This document shows, one piece after another, positions 1 to 9,341 of a stretch of 64,000 nucleotides of DNA. Origin of the DNA: Rossellomorea vietnamensis (GTDB taxonomy: Bacteria > Bacillota > Bacilli > Bacillales > Bacillaceae_B); the NCBI RefSeq assembly GCF_008180615.1, contig NZ_VTEH01000004.1, forward strand, positions 1 to 64,000. Reading direction: 5' to 3'. Within the stretch, counting starts at the first letter, position 1. Each line of letters opens with the position of its first letter. The notes below the pieces were generated by a model, which was not told the origin of the DNA, did no database searches, and worked only from the letters and a program-made list of their open reading frames with translations. A program made the translations under genes and the position numbers.

Positions 1-146
1 AGACAAGAGAACAGGCTGCCAAGGCCATTAATTTCTATATATCAGCTCGTTATAATGAGAAGCGAAAACATTCGACATTAGGCTATCTTTCGCCTAACAA
101 CTTTGAAAGAAAATACCAACTGGACTCTTTGAAAAATATCTCATAA
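1..146 (+). CDS. IS3-family transposase (OrfB, integrase core), C-terminal fragment cut by window edge
   Basis: The reading frame starting at base 3 runs to a TAA at 144-146 and encodes the typical last 47 residues of an IS3/IS150-type OrfB. The tract Y-N-E-K-R-K-H-S-T-L-G-Y-L-S-P is the usual end of the rve integrase core, just after the DDE glutamate region. The protein would cut and join DNA for element movement. Its catalytic part lies upstream of the window, so completeness cannot be judged. The presence of an intact 3' end suggests a whole element may straddle the left edge. Confidence 0.85.
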   Translation, partial: TREQAAKAINFYISARYNEKRKHSTLGYLSPNNFERKYQLDSLKNIS

Positions 147-279
147 ATGTACCATTTGCCTGAGGAATGAATGATTCGATTTTGAATCACTCATTCCTCA
201 GGCCCAGCAAACGAAGTGCGGTAGCAAAGTCAGTTACAAAATACCTTTTTAAATTGTCCATTTTCTTGACAGAAGTCCA
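147..279 (+). mobile_element. Putative right end of the IS3-like element, with an internal hairpin
   Basis: Downstream of the transposase stop there is an 18-bp inverted repeat (159-202, loop of about 8 nt, one mismatch) with no T-run after it. The stretch 252-279 then ends in TTGACAGAAGTCCA, which resembles IS3/IS150 termini that finish in CA-3'. The exact border is inference, because the left end and target duplication are outside the window. Confidence 0.45.
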
Positions 280-298
280 AGATTGAGAGAATTAGGCC

Positions 299-430
299 GA
301 GATGTGTATGAAGTAAGCCGTACTTCGGTCAAGTGAGAGAGATTTCGGCGGAGATATGTATGAGATGAGCTCTACCTCGGTCAAGAATGAGAGATTTCGC
401 CAAAGATATGTACAAAGCAGCCTCTTTATC
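299..430 (+). repeat. Three tandem 52-bp units of the GAGATATGTA repeat family
   Basis: The core GAGATRTGTAT begins at 299 and 351, and a degenerate core at 403, giving exactly 52-bp spacing. The first two units also share CTTCGGTC or CCTCGGTC about 26 bp into the unit, and GAGATTTCGSC near the end. The first unit contains a perfect 6-bp hairpin (GAAGTA/TACTTC). The units are homologous to the inverted 52-bp array at 60084-60460 and share the core with the 53-bp array at 34913-35780. No coding function is seen. Confidence 0.8.
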
Positions 431-583
431 CCTAGAAATCCTAGCAACCCTAGAAACAGGCAACTGCACCAAACCCCGACTTAAGTCCTGCCACAGCCCT
501 ATCTAATAAAAGACCCAAAGACCCATCTTTCCAAAAAAGATTGATTAGTGAAAAACTTCATAGTAACTTAATATATAAGTAGG

Positions 584-599
584 ATGATAGCGTTTGCAT
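584..599 (+). promoter_or_regulatory. Candidate cre (CcpA) site upstream of the amylopullulanase
   Basis: ATGATAGCGTTTGCAT matches the cre consensus WTGNNARCGNWWWCAW at 15 of 16 positions. It lies 138 bp before the start codon and just after an AT-rich stretch (565-580) that could hold a promoter. Catabolite repression of a starch-degrading enzyme fits, but binding is inferred. Confidence 0.5.
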
Positions 600-651
600 A
601 GAGGGAGAAGTTTGTGTAGTTGCCATGGAATGAGGATGTTTGCGCCAATTT

Positions 652-707
652 GTGCAAACGATTTCACAACTGCATTTGTTTTTATGCTTTTGTGAAAACG
701 GTTTCAC
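652..707 (+). promoter_or_regulatory. Two tandem LacI/GalR-type operators (CcpA- or MalR-like) before the amylopullulanase
   Basis: GTGCAAACGATTTCAC (652-667) and GTGAAAACGGTTTCAC (692-707) are near-perfect palindromes around a central CG. They are 40 bp apart, about four helical turns. Each matches the cre core TGNNARCGNWWWCA. The second ends 30 bp before the start codon, so binding would block transcription or elongation. The regulator could be CcpA or a maltose-responsive LacI-family repressor; the sequence alone cannot separate these. Confidence 0.6.
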
Positions 708-736
708 CGATAATAAAAGGTACAGGAGGAAAAGGG

Positions 737-3700
737 ATGCGGAGAAATAAGTTTCAAAGAATGACAGCTATCTTTTTATCATTCATTCTTGTGATCTCGA
801 TGTTCGCAGGATACATACCGGGGGCCCATGCAGAGACGGGAGACCGTTCTGTCAGCTTGTCTTATGAGCGGGCCGATGGGGAGTATGAAGGCTGGAATCT
901 GTGGGTTTGGGACACGGGTGTTCAGGATGACCAGATTGATTACACAGAAGTGAAGGATGGCAAGGCGATTTTCAATATCGCTGTCAGTCCTGATGTGGAT
1001 GAAATTGGTTTTGTTTTAAGAAAGGGAACGGACTGGTCGGAAAAGGATGTCGACGGTGACCGTTTTATTACATTGAATAAAAAAGATTCAGTTACAAAGG
1101 TACATGTGAAGAGCGGAGAGATGGAGTTCCATAAGGTGCCGGATGGTTCCGGTCCAATAGTGGAAGATGGCCAGGCGACTTTCTTCTTCCGTGACAAGGA
1201 ATTATACACGCAGGGCACAATGGATACTATTGAAAAAGTAGAGCTTGAGATTCTGGGAGAGCGCTATGAAATGGAGGCTCAGCCGGAGAACGAGCGGTGG
1301 AGTTATACCCTGCAGGACCTTCCTCAGGGAGAGCATCTCTACACGTACTTCGTAACGGTGAACGGTGAAACAACTCAGGTAACAGATCCTTATAATACGG
1401 TTGACGGACAGTCTATCGTCACTTATCAAGTGGCTGACTTCCAAGTTTCAGCGTCGGTTCAGCCGGAAGCGGTGAGCTACAACGAAAACGCGGTGGTTTC
1501 TGTTGATCTTGGAACAGACAATGAGGCTGAGATTCGAGAGATGTTCATTGATTTAACAACCATCGGCGGAGAAGAAAAAGTCAGCATCGATCCGCAGCTG
1601 AAGGAGCTGGCGGTTGCTGTTGACCAGAAGGTGACAGCAGGCGTGAAAACCCTGCCGATCACAGTGGTGGACGAATTTGGCAACACACACAAAGCAGAGG
1701 CTTCCCTTGAAGTGAAGGCACGGACCTTCACTGGTGAAGAAGCGGACTTTGATTGGGATGAGTCAGTCATTTACTTTATGCTGACGGACCGTTTTTTTGA
1801 CGGAGACAGTTCTAACAATGATCCTTATGGAATCGGCTATGATACTTCCAAGAGTGGAACCTATCAAGGCGGTGATTTTAAAGGAGTAACGGAAAAATTA
1901 GATTATCTTGATGAACTGGGCATCAACACGATCTGGCTGAGCCCAATTGTCGATAATATTGACTATGATGTCAGAAGTGAGAATCCAGATACGCCTTATT
2001 ATGCCTACCATGGATATTGGGCGGATAACTTCGGAGAGCTGAACCCTCATTTTGGTTCTATGGCAGATTTCCATCAATTGATTGATGAAGCACATAACCG
2101 CGGAATCAAAATCATGGTGGATGTGGTGCTGAACCACTCGGGTTACGGATTGAAGGAAAGTGATGCCGGAACGACAGGCATTCCTAACTTCCCGACAGAC
2201 GAAGATCGTGCGCGCTTTGACGGCATGCTTCGTGACGGCGGCGATGACACGATCCGCGGTGAATTGTCAGGTCTGCCTGACTTCCTGACAGAGAACGCTG
2301 AGGTTCGTGACCAGATTGTTCAATGGCAGACAGACTGGATTGAAAAATCAACAACACCGAACGGCAATACGATTGATTATTTCCGTGTGGATACAGTCAA
2401 GCACGTAGAAGATACGACATGGATGAAATTTAAAAATGAGTTAACGAAAGTAAAGCCTGACCACAAGATGATCGGTGAGGTCTGGGGAGCGAACGTGGAC
2501 GAAGATTCCGGTTACCTGAATTCCGGCATGATGGATTCACTGCTCGACTTTGATTTTAAAAACCTGGCGAGGGACTTTGCGAATGGCAGTCTGACTGCGG
2601 TTGAGTCTAAGCTGGAAAGCCGGAATGGTGAGCTTTCAAATGACGCAACACTTGGACAGTTCCTCGGCAGCCATGACGAAGATCGTTTCCTTGAAGCAGT
2701 GGAAGGCGACCTTGGCAAATATCAAGTGGGTGCGTCACTGCAGCTGACGGCTAAAGGACAGCCGGTCATCTATTATGGAGAAGAACTCGGCCTTCCTGGT
2801 AAAAATAATTATCCGGTCTATGACAATCGTCCGAATATGCCATGGGATGAAACGGACGGAAATAAGGTGCTGACGCATTATCAAAAGGTACTGGATTTCC
2901 GCAATGCGCATACCGATATTTTTGCAAAAGGCGAGCGCAGCCAAATCGCGGGCTCGGACAGTGAAAAATATCTTGTGTTCCAACGAAGCTATAATGAAGA
3001 AGAAGTGTTTGTCGGATTGAACACGGCATCCTCGGCCAAAGAAGCATCAGTGGACTTCAGGTTGGGAGATGCGGTCGTAACCGATCATTATTCTGACAAA
3101 ACGTATACCACTTCCTCTGATGGAAAAGCGACGGTAACATTGCCGGCCATGGAAGACGGCGGTACGGCATTGTTCACAATTGAAGGCGGAGTTCCTGAGG
3201 AAGAGCCGGGAGATGCCGGTGAAATAGCAGAAGACACGCTTCGCATCCACTATCAAAGAACAGACAACAGCTACGAAAATCTCGGTCTATGGTTATGGGG
3301 AGACGTTGAAACTCCTACAGAGAACTGGCCATCAGGCGGAAAAGCGTTTGACGGAGTGACAGAGTACGGTGCGTACGTTGATGTGAAGATCAACAGCGAC
3401 GCACAGGAAGTCGGGTTCCTCGTATTAAACAGAACCAACGGAGATAAAGATGGCGGAGATAAAATAGTTGAACTTTCTTCTCCTGAACTGAATGAAGTTT
3501 GGATAAAGCAAGGTTCTGACGAAGTCTTTCTATATGAACCGGCCCAACTTCCCGAAAACACGGTGAGGATCTACTATGACCGTGAAAAGAAAGACTACGA
3601 AGGCTGGGGCCTGTGGAACTGGGGCGATGTTGCCGCACCGTCTGAAGGCTGGCCGACTGGAGCAGCGGATGCAGCGGGAATTGGCAAGTTCGGTGCCTAT

Positions 3701-6310
3701 TATGACATCGAATTGGCAGAGAATGCTTCACAAATCAATTTCCTGTTTGTGAACAAAACCACTGGTGCTCAGACAGGAGACATGTCGTTTGAAATGCTCG
3801 ATCAGTACAGAACGCTGTTTGTAAAAGAAGGCGAAGACAAGGTGTATACGGATCCTTATGGAGCAGGCAAGGCTTCCCTTTTATCAGGAGAAGTGCTTTC
3901 CGAGGAATTGATTTCCCTTCGTTTTTCCAAGACAGAAGGATTGACGGCCGAAGAGTTGAAAGCGAACATTTCGGTTTCGGATAAAGATGGAAATGAAGTA
4001 ACCATCTCTGAAGTGACAGTGGAAGGCGAAGAGAAGGTCCACCTTCACGGTACGTTTGATATCGAGAAGCTTTCATACACCGTTACCTACGGAGAACGTT
4101 CGGTAGAGGTGAAGTCAGGATGGAAGCTGATCGATGAGATGTACGGCTATGATGGACAATTGGGAGCCGAGCTTCATAAGAAAGGTACAGCCACATTGAA
4201 GGTCTGGTCTCCGAAGGCCGATAACGTTTCCGTTGTTCTTTACGATAAAAAAGACCAGAACAAAGTGGTGAAAACCGTTGAGATGGAAAAAGGCGAACGT
4301 GGTGTCTGGTCTGTGACTCTTACGAAAAAGAACACCGGCGTCTCGAATCACAAGGGCTATTACTACCACTACAAAGTCACTCATGGTGAGGAAACAAAAC
4401 TGGCGCTTGATCCTTACGCGCAGTCCATGGCAGCCTGGAGCAGCGACTCGGGCGACCCTGTAGGGAAAGCAGCAATCGTCGATGTTTCAAAGGTTGGTCC
4501 GAAGCTTGATTTTGCTGATATACCAGGCTATGAAAAGCGTGAAGATACCATCATTTACGAAGCTCATGTACGTGACTTCACATCTGACCCGAATATCGCA
4601 GATGAACTGAAATCCGAATTTGGCACATTCTCCGCTTTCGTGGAAAAATTGGATTACATTGAAGACCTGGGAGTAACTCATATCCAGTTGCTGCCGGTGA
4701 TGAGCTACTACTTCAGCAATGAGTTCGAAAAAGAGGAAAGAATGCTGGAATACGAATCAACCGACACGAACTACAACTGGGGATATGACCCGCAAAGCTA
4801 CTTCTCTTTAACCGGCATGTATTCGGAAAAACCGGAAGATCCGGAAAAGAGAATCAAAGAGTTCAAGAAGCTGATTAAAGAGATTCATAAGCGCGACATG
4901 GGTGTGGTCCTTGATGTGGTCTACAACCATACGGCGCAGGTGTCAATCTTTGAAGATCTTGTACCGAATTACTATCACTTCATGGACGGTGATGGCACGC
5001 CAAGAACGAGCTTCGGCGGCGGACGCCTCGGCACAACGCATAAAATGTCCAGAAGAATTTTAGAAGACTCCATCATGCACTGGGTCAACGAGTACAAAGT
5101 CGATGGCTTCCGCTTTGATATGATGGGCGACCACGACGCGGAAAGTATCCAGAGAGCATTTGATCAAGCGAAAAAGGTGAACCCGAATCTTGTGATGATT
5201 GGGGAAGGCTGGAGAACGTTTGCAGGGGATGAAGGCGAGCCGGTTCAAGCTGCTGACCAGGATTGGATGCAGCACACAGAAGCGGTCGGAAGCTTCTCCG
5301 ATGAGTTCCGAAATGAGTTGAAGTCCGGTTTCGGAAGCGAAGGCCAGCCAAGATTCCTGACGGGCGGCGCACGAAATATAGACCAGATTTTTGACAACAT
5401 TAAAGCGCAGCCTCATAATTTTACAGCCGATCAGCCGGGAGATGTGGTGCAATATATCGCAGCTCACGATAACTTGACGCTGTATGACGTGATTGCGCAA
5501 TCAATCAAAAAAGATCCGGATGTCCCGGAAAATAACGTGGAGATTCATAAGCGTGTTCGAATCGGAAATGCGATGGTCCTGACCTCTCAAGGAACAGCAT
5601 TCATCCATGCCGGCCAGGAATTCGGCCGCACAAAACAATGGAGAGCGGAAGCAGAAACGGCTCCTTATAAGTCCACTTACATGACGGACGAAAACGGAAC
5701 GCCGTTCAAGTATCCGTATTTCATCCATGATTCCTACGATTCATCTGACATCATCAACCGAATCGACTGGGAAAAAGCAACGAACGAAGAGCTGTACCCG
5801 GTGAATAACGTGACAAGAGAGTACACATCCGGATTGATCAAGCTGCGCCGCTCAACGGATGCCTTCCGTCTCGGTTCAAAAGAGCTGATCGATTCGAACG
5901 TCACATTGCTGGACGCCCCTGAAATCGGAGATCAGGATCTGCTGATCGCCTACCAGGCCAAAGCAACGAATGGCGATGTGTATCACGTATTCATTAACGC
6001 AGATTCTAAAGCCAGAACATTGACTTTAGAAGAAGACTTGACCGGTGCATCCGTACTTGTCGATGGTGACGAGGCTGGTGTTGAGGAAGTTTCCGAGAGA
6101 ACCGGTTTTGACTTGAAGGAGGACAGCATTGCGCTGGATCCTTTGACGACGGTTGTTGTGAAAGTTGGAGATGGTGAGGAAGAGGAAGAGGAAGAGGAAG
6201 AAGTGGAGAAGCCGGGCAAAGGTGATGATAAGCACCGCTTCCCATTCAAGAATTTCCTTATATATTTATGGAACAAATACTTCTCGAATTACTTTCCTTT
6301 TCAGCCTTAA
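737..6310 (+). CDS. Secreted bifunctional amylopullulanase (GH13 alpha-amylase + type I pullulanase)
   Basis: A 1857-residue exported enzyme for starch and pullulan. The start is the ATG at 737, preceded by AGGAGG at 725-730 and followed by a classic signal peptide ending near A-H-A; an in-frame ATG at 620 lacks a ribosome site. Order: CBM41-like starch-binding module (about 40-130), a beta-sandwich, a GH13 amylase with nucleophile D552 (F-R-V-D), acid/base E581 (I-G-E-V) and D647 (S-H-D). Two more CBM41-like modules follow (about 835-1030), then an Ig-like segment, a CBM48, and a pullulanase with the type I signature Y-N-W-G-Y-D-P at 1346, D1461, E1490 and D1578. So one half should cut alpha-1,4 and the other alpha-1,6 links. 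The layout resembles the alkaline amylopullulanase of Bacillus sp. KSM-1378. The C-terminus has a poly-Glu run then a basic, aromatic tail and no LPXTG motif. Confidence 0.95.
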   Translation: MRRNKFQRMTAIFLSFILVISMFAGYIPGAHAETGDRSVSLSYERADGEYEGWNLWVWDTGVQDDQIDYTEVKDGKAIFNIAVSPDVDEIGFVLRKGTDWSEKDVDGDRFITLNKKDSVTKVHVKSGEMEFHKVPDGSGPIVEDGQATFFFRDKELYTQGTMDTIEKVELEILGERYEMEAQPENERWSYTLQDLPQGEHLYTYFVTVNGETTQVTDPYNTVDGQSIVTYQVADFQVSASVQPEAVSYNENAVVSVDLGTDNEAEIREMFIDLTTIGGEEKVSIDPQLKELAVAVDQKVTAGVKTLPITVVDEFGNTHKAEASLEVKARTFTGEEADFDWDESVIYFMLTDRFFDGDSSNNDPYGIGYDTSKSGTYQGGDFKGVTEKLDYLDELGINTIWLSPIVDNIDYDVRSENPDTPYYAYHGYWADNFGELNPHFGSMADFHQLIDEAHNRGIKIMVDVVLNHSGYGLKESDAGTTGIPNFPTDEDRARFDGMLRDGGDDTIRGELSGLPDFLTENAEVRDQIVQWQTDWIEKSTTPNGNTIDYFRVDTVKHVEDTTWMKFKNELTKVKPDHKMIGEVWGANVDEDSGYLNSGMMDSLLDFDFKNLARDFANGSLTAVESKLESRNGELSNDATLGQFLGSHDEDRFLEAVEGDLGKYQVGASLQLTAKGQPVIYYGEELGLPGKNNYPVYDNRPNMPWDETDGNKVLTHYQKVLDFRNAHTDIFAKGERSQIAGSDSEKYLVFQRSYNEEEVFVGLNTASSAKEASVDFRLGDAVVTDHYSDKTYTTSSDGKATVTLPAMEDGGTALFTIEGGVPEEEPGDAGEIAEDTLRIHYQRTDNSYENLGLWLWGDVETPTENWPSGGKAFDGVTEYGAYVDVKINSDAQEVGFLVLNRTNGDKDGGDKIVELSSPELNEVWIKQGSDEVFLYEPAQLPENTVRIYYDREKKDYEGWGLWNWGDVAAPSEGWPTGAADAAGIGKFGAYYDIELAENASQINFLFVNKTTGAQTGDMSFEMLDQYRTLFVKEGEDKVYTDPYGAGKASLLSGEVLSEELISLRFSKTEGLTAEELKANISVSDKDGNEVTISEVTVEGEEKVHLHGTFDIEKLSYTVTYGERSVEVKSGWKLIDEMYGYDGQLGAELHKKGTATLKVWSPKADNVSVVLYDKKDQNKVVKTVEMEKGERGVWSVTLTKKNTGVSNHKGYYYHYKVTHGEETKLALDPYAQSMAAWSSDSGDPVGKAAIVDVSKVGPKLDFADIPGYEKREDTIIYEAHVRDFTSDPNIADELKSEFGTFSAFVEKLDYIEDLGVTHIQLLPVMSYYFSNEFEKEERMLEYESTDTNYNWGYDPQSYFSLTGMYSEKPEDPEKRIKEFKKLIKEIHKRDMGVVLDVVYNHTAQVSIFEDLVPNYYHFMDGDGTPRTSFGGGRLGTTHKMSRRILEDSIMHWVNEYKVDGFRFDMMGDHDAESIQRAFDQAKKVNPNLVMIGEGWRTFAGDEGEPVQAADQDWMQHTEAVGSFSDEFRNELKSGFGSEGQPRFLTGGARNIDQIFDNIKAQPHNFTADQPGDVVQYIAAHDNLTLYDVIAQSIKKDPDVPENNVEIHKRVRIGNAMVLTSQGTAFIHAGQEFGRTKQWRAEAETAPYKSTYMTDENGTPFKYPYFIHDSYDSSDIINRIDWEKATNEELYPVNNVTREYTSGLIKLRRSTDAFRLGSKELIDSNVTLLDAPEIGDQDLLIAYQAKATNGDVYHVFINADSKARTLTLEEDLTGASVLVDGDEAGVEEVSERTGFDLKEDSIALDPLTTVVVKVGDGEEEEEEEEEVEKPGKGDDKHRFPFKNFLIYLWNKYFSNYFPFQP

Positions 6311-6350
6311 GTGTTAATTTGCAGCACCTTTGAAAGATAAGATTAAGCTG

Positions 6351-6382
6351 AAAGAGCATCTCTTTATGAGGTGCTCTTTTTT
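6351..6382 (+). terminator. Rho-independent terminator of the amylopullulanase gene
   Basis: Stem AAGAGCATCTC/GAGGTGCTCTT (one U-G pair) with a TTTA loop, followed by a run of six T. It lies 41 bp after the stop. Confidence 0.85.
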
Positions 6383-6387
6383 GTATT

Positions 6388-6491
6388 GGTGACAGTCACC
6401 ACCCGAAATATGTCGAACCCGCTACGAGAAGTGAACAAAATTGAATGAACATTACCGATTATTCGACTTAAAACGGGTGGTGACTGTCACC
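6388..6491. repeat. Inverted pair of GTGACAGTCAC-family repeats (MITE-like unit)
   Basis: Copy 6388-6417 begins GGTGACAGTCACC and ends GTCGAA. Copy 6462-6491 is its reverse complement. The two 30-bp arms enclose 44 bp. Twelve copies of this family occur between 6.4 and 26.6 kb, as pairs or singly. Confidence 0.85.
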
Positions 6492-6596
6492 AGCTAAATA
6501 CACAAGACAAAATTCTTTATAAAGAACAAAATGTGTACTATAATGGAATTAACATAAACTAAAGGAAGTTTTGATTCTTTAAAGGAGTGAACAAAA

Positions 6597-7697
6597 TTGA
6601 GAAAACGATTGGTTTTGATTCAACTGTCTAGGGCATTGGTGCCTATTATGGTAATGCTGTTTCACGTTTCGGTGAATATGGAGGGGTATTGGGATTATAA
6701 TCTACTCGGGTTGTCTTCTCTTCCGATTTCCGGCGGGGTGAATTACTTCTTTGCTTTATCCGGTTTTATGCTTTTTTATATTTATCAGAAGAAATTAGGG
6801 CAGCCTAAACAGTTAAAAGGATTTCTGCAAAGCAGGTTTGTCCGGATTTATCCTGTTTATTTTGTTCTTACGCTGATTGCGATTCCGGTTCTGATTTTCT
6901 TTCCGTACTTAGGTGTCGGCCATGAGATCAATTATAATACGATTGTTCATTCCTTGCTGCTTATCCCTGAGGTGGATGGTGTGAAGCCGGTGCTGGATGT
7001 GGCTTGGTCCCTGGTTTATACAGTCTATTTTTATATGATTTTTTCAGTATTGTTTCTTTCCAAAAAGGTTTTCTCTACGATCTTTCTGACAACATGGACC
7101 ATTATTTCCATTGGTTTTGCGACAAATATTTTGTGGGCTGAGCAATTTATCCCTTACTTCTTTTTCTATCAATATAACTTAATTTTCCTGGCAGGGATGC
7201 TTTGTGCCTATGCTGTGACAAGATTTCAGCCTTCGATGCTTGTTTCGGTTGGCTTGGTTATAATCGGACTGGCCGGTTTTCCGTTGACTTGGTTAAACTA
7301 TCTTAACCCAATATTGGATAACAGTTATTATGACTTGTATACAGGGCTCTCCTCTGTCTTTATCATTTACGGGCTGGCTTCTATCGACATGAAGAAGGAA
7401 ATTAGAATCCCAAGTGCGCTGAATTACTTGGGAAGTGCCTCGCTTTCCATCTACCTGGCACATAACCTGGTGCTGAATACCTTCTCTGAGATATTCAGCA
7501 GGACAGGAGTGTTTTATGCAGCAGGACCGATTGTAACGGGCATCAGCCTGCTGGTTATCATCACGTTCTTTGGCTGCCTGGTGCATTCGTTTATTGAGAA
7601 GCCGTTGACTGGCAAGCTTAAATCCCGCCTGGCAGGGGAAGCTGCTCCGATTGTAAAAGATAATTCTGGTAAAATACCGGCTGGACAAATAGTTTAG
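6597..7697 (+). CDS. Membrane acyltransferase, acyltransferase_3 (OafA-like) family
   Basis: A 366-residue protein with about ten hydrophobic segments. The TTG start at 6597 is preceded by AAAGGAG at 6581-6587. The N-terminus has the family hallmark histidine in V-M-L-F-H-V, then F-F-A-L-S-G-F-M and R-I-Y-P-V-Y, all typical of PF01757 integral-membrane O-acyltransferases. These move acetyl or other acyl groups from the cytoplasm onto glycans, peptidoglycan or polyketides at the outer face. The substrate cannot be told from sequence. It is monocistronic, with its own terminator 6 bp downstream and a MITE-like repeat pair upstream. Confidence 0.88.
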   Translation: MRKRLVLIQLSRALVPIMVMLFHVSVNMEGYWDYNLLGLSSLPISGGVNYFFALSGFMLFYIYQKKLGQPKQLKGFLQSRFVRIYPVYFVLTLIAIPVLIFFPYLGVGHEINYNTIVHSLLLIPEVDGVKPVLDVAWSLVYTVYFYMIFSVLFLSKKVFSTIFLTTWTIISIGFATNILWAEQFIPYFFFYQYNLIFLAGMLCAYAVTRFQPSMLVSVGLVIIGLAGFPLTWLNYLNPILDNSYYDLYTGLSSVFIIYGLASIDMKKEIRIPSALNYLGSASLSIYLAHNLVLNTFSEIFSRTGVFYAAGPIVTGISLLVIITFFGCLVHSFIEKPLTGKLKSRLAGEAAPIVKDNSGKIPAGQIV

Positions 7698-7702
7698 ATA
7701 GG

Positions 7703-7729
7703 TAAAGCCCCTTCGCTGGAAGGGGCTTA
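7703..7729 (+). terminator. Terminator of the acyltransferase gene
   Basis: Stem AAGCCCCTTC/GAAGGGGCTT with a short GCTG loop, followed by AATTATTGTTT. The T-run is weak but the stem is strong. Confidence 0.75.
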
Positions 7730-7749
7730 ATTATTGTTTAGGAAACTTT

Positions 7750-7929
7750 TTCTCTTTGGAACATTTACCTGTGGGGCTGATCAAGACGCTTGCGCTTTTG
7801 TTCCGTCCAGCTTCAGCGCCTAGCCCCTCGGGATCAAATAACCCCAAGAGAATAAAAGGGAAGACCGCCTTTTTTTCTCTTGGGAACATTTGCCTGTCAG
7901 GGCTGATCAAGACGCTTGCGCTTTTGTTC
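7750..7929 (+). repeat. Large Bacillaceae-type hairpin repeat: a 3' half-copy then a full copy
   Basis: The full copy spans about 7806-7929 and starts with CAGCTTCAGCGCCTAGCCCC. It has a long inner stem (7834-7890) and closes with AGGGCT and GACGCTTGCGCTTTTG. A second 3' half lies at 7750-7801. Related full copies are at 47201 and 58965. The inner stem sequence differs between copies but stays paired. The full copy ends exactly at the stop codon of the minus-strand gene that follows. Confidence 0.8.
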
Positions 7930-8637
7930 TTACCCCCAAGCTACATGAATGATCGAGTTCTTTTGAGAGATGGAATATCCCTTAGTATCGCTAAAGGAAA
8001 CCGTCACCTCTGCGCCCGTTTCGTGTACGAGCTTAATATTTTCAATGATTCCCTGATATTCACTGTCCGCAAAGAAATCTAAGAGTATTCCTACCTGCTC
8101 TTTAGGAACACCGGCAGTGCCAGTTGACATAGAAAACAAAAGAGTGTCATCTTTCATTATTACGAATAAATCGGTGTTTTCGAGGGCGTACAGGATACCG
8201 CCGTGTTTTTTTGCAATCGCAGCAAGCTCCTGAAACTTTTCTATATCCATTATATTTGTGTATTCACTGCCATTTAGGATGATTGACTCATTTTGTTTAG
8301 CTGAATCGGTGGAGGTAATATTATTTTTGCTCGTGTTAGTTGGTGTATCCGTATTTTCTTCGTCTTCATTAGTGCTTCCAGAATCGCTCGCCTTATCTTC
8401 GGTTTCATCTGTTCCTGTAGGAGATGGTTTTTCTTCTGTAGAATTATTATCAGTATCTTTCTGATGAGGGGCGTTGTCTTTCTTGCTTTCTTCAATACTT
8501 TCAATCTTGGTTTCCGGGCTCTTCCCAGACTGATCTAGATTTGCGTTAGCTGTGCTTTGGGTACCCTGATAGTGAAATGCACCAGCGGCTATGAAGAATA
8601 GGACCATAAAGACGATTGCAGAAAATTTCTTTTTCAT
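7930..8637 (-). CDS. Exported or membrane-anchored protein of unknown function with Ser/Thr/Asp/Glu-rich linker
   Basis: A 235-residue protein I do not recognise. The ATG at 8637 has a GGAGG site 6-10 bp upstream. Residues 1-22 form a basic-hydrophobic signal anchor. Residues about 30-115 are low complexity (S, T, E, D, N, K), a typical wall-spanning linker. The last 115 residues form a small alpha/beta domain with I-L-Y-A-L-E, D-L-F-V-I-M and a C-terminal beta strand pair ending H-V-A-W-G. There is no lipobox and no LPXTG motif. It is transcribed alone, away from the neighbouring 8913 gene, and its 3' end abuts the large hairpin repeat. Confidence 0.75.
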   Translation of the reverse strand: MKKKFSAIVFMVLFFIAAGAFHYQGTQSTANANLDQSGKSPETKIESIEESKKDNAPHQKDTDNNSTEEKPSPTGTDETEDKASDSGSTNEDEENTDTPTNTSKNNITSTDSAKQNESIILNGSEYTNIMDIEKFQELAAIAKKHGGILYALENTDLFVIMKDDTLLFSMSTGTAGVPKEQVGILLDFFADSEYQGIIENIKLVHETGAEVTVSFSDTKGYSISQKNSIIHVAWG

Positions 8638-8912
8638 TTGAAACCTCCATGGTATTTGATTTAATTTGCTATATAACCTTTAGACGAGACGAATTATCTT
8701 TTTGTTTCAATTTTATTACATTTTTTAAAATAATTTTACAAACTCCTTTAAGAATGCCGGCATCTCATCGTAAGGAGAAAAGCAAATAAGGTTTTCACCA
8801 CAAGAAGGTGATTTCTGTTTTTATAAGGAGGTTATTTACCCATAGAGTTTATTTTAAGCTGGGTAACGTGTAAGATTATTTTTAAGATAAAAAGTAAAGG
8901 GGGATACCCGGT

Positions 8913-9341
8913 ATGAAACTTCTAAAAATATCTGCCGTAGTTTTGATAGTATTTGGAATTGCGGGCTTTGCGATTTACCACTTCGGCACCAATATGGCTA
9001 CGGATAAGATAGGGGACTATGTTGAACAGGAATCAGCCAACCCAGGTCAAGTCGAGGAAGTGAAGAGGCAGGTCGCGGCAAATCCTGAGCTTCAACAGTT
9101 TTTAAAAGACGGTACTGAAAATGTGGATCCAAGCTCATTGGTTTACCAGACAAAAGAAGAAGCAATCAACGGTGTAATTAAGAAAGTGGGCATAAGCGAG
9201 TTGATGGATCTTCAGTCGATGGTATCGGATGGCGTCACTCCTGAAGAACAGTCGGAAATCCTGGCTTTGCTGGAAGAAAAAATGAGTGAAGAGGAAATCC
9301 TTGCTCTTAAAGTTTTGGTTAACGAAGAGCTGGGTTTATAA
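8913..9341 (+). CDS. Small membrane-anchored acidic protein, function unknown
   Basis: A 142-residue protein. The ATG is preceded by AAAGGGGGATA. One N-terminal transmembrane helix (about 4-24) is followed by an acidic, mostly helical extracytoplasmic part rich in Glu and Leu. No family was recognised. A weak hairpin (TTCACC/GGTGA, 8793-8812) lies in the 275-bp upstream spacer. It is divergent from the linker protein gene on the minus strand and could share regulation with it, but nothing in the sequence proves that. Confidence 0.7.
   Translation: MKLLKISAVVLIVFGIAGFAIYHFGTNMATDKIGDYVEQESANPGQVEEVKRQVAANPELQQFLKDGTENVDPSSLVYQTKEEAINGVIKKVGISELMDLQSMVSDGVTPEEQSEILALLEEKMSEEEILALKVLVNEELGL

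Noticed and set aside
620..736. N-terminal extension of the amylopullulanase
   Set aside because: It covers the operator palindromes, lacks a ribosome site, and would bury the signal peptide behind 39 residues.
7756..8082. 108-codon plus frame before the linker protein
   Set aside because: It is translated from the large hairpin repeat and the antisense of the linker protein gene.
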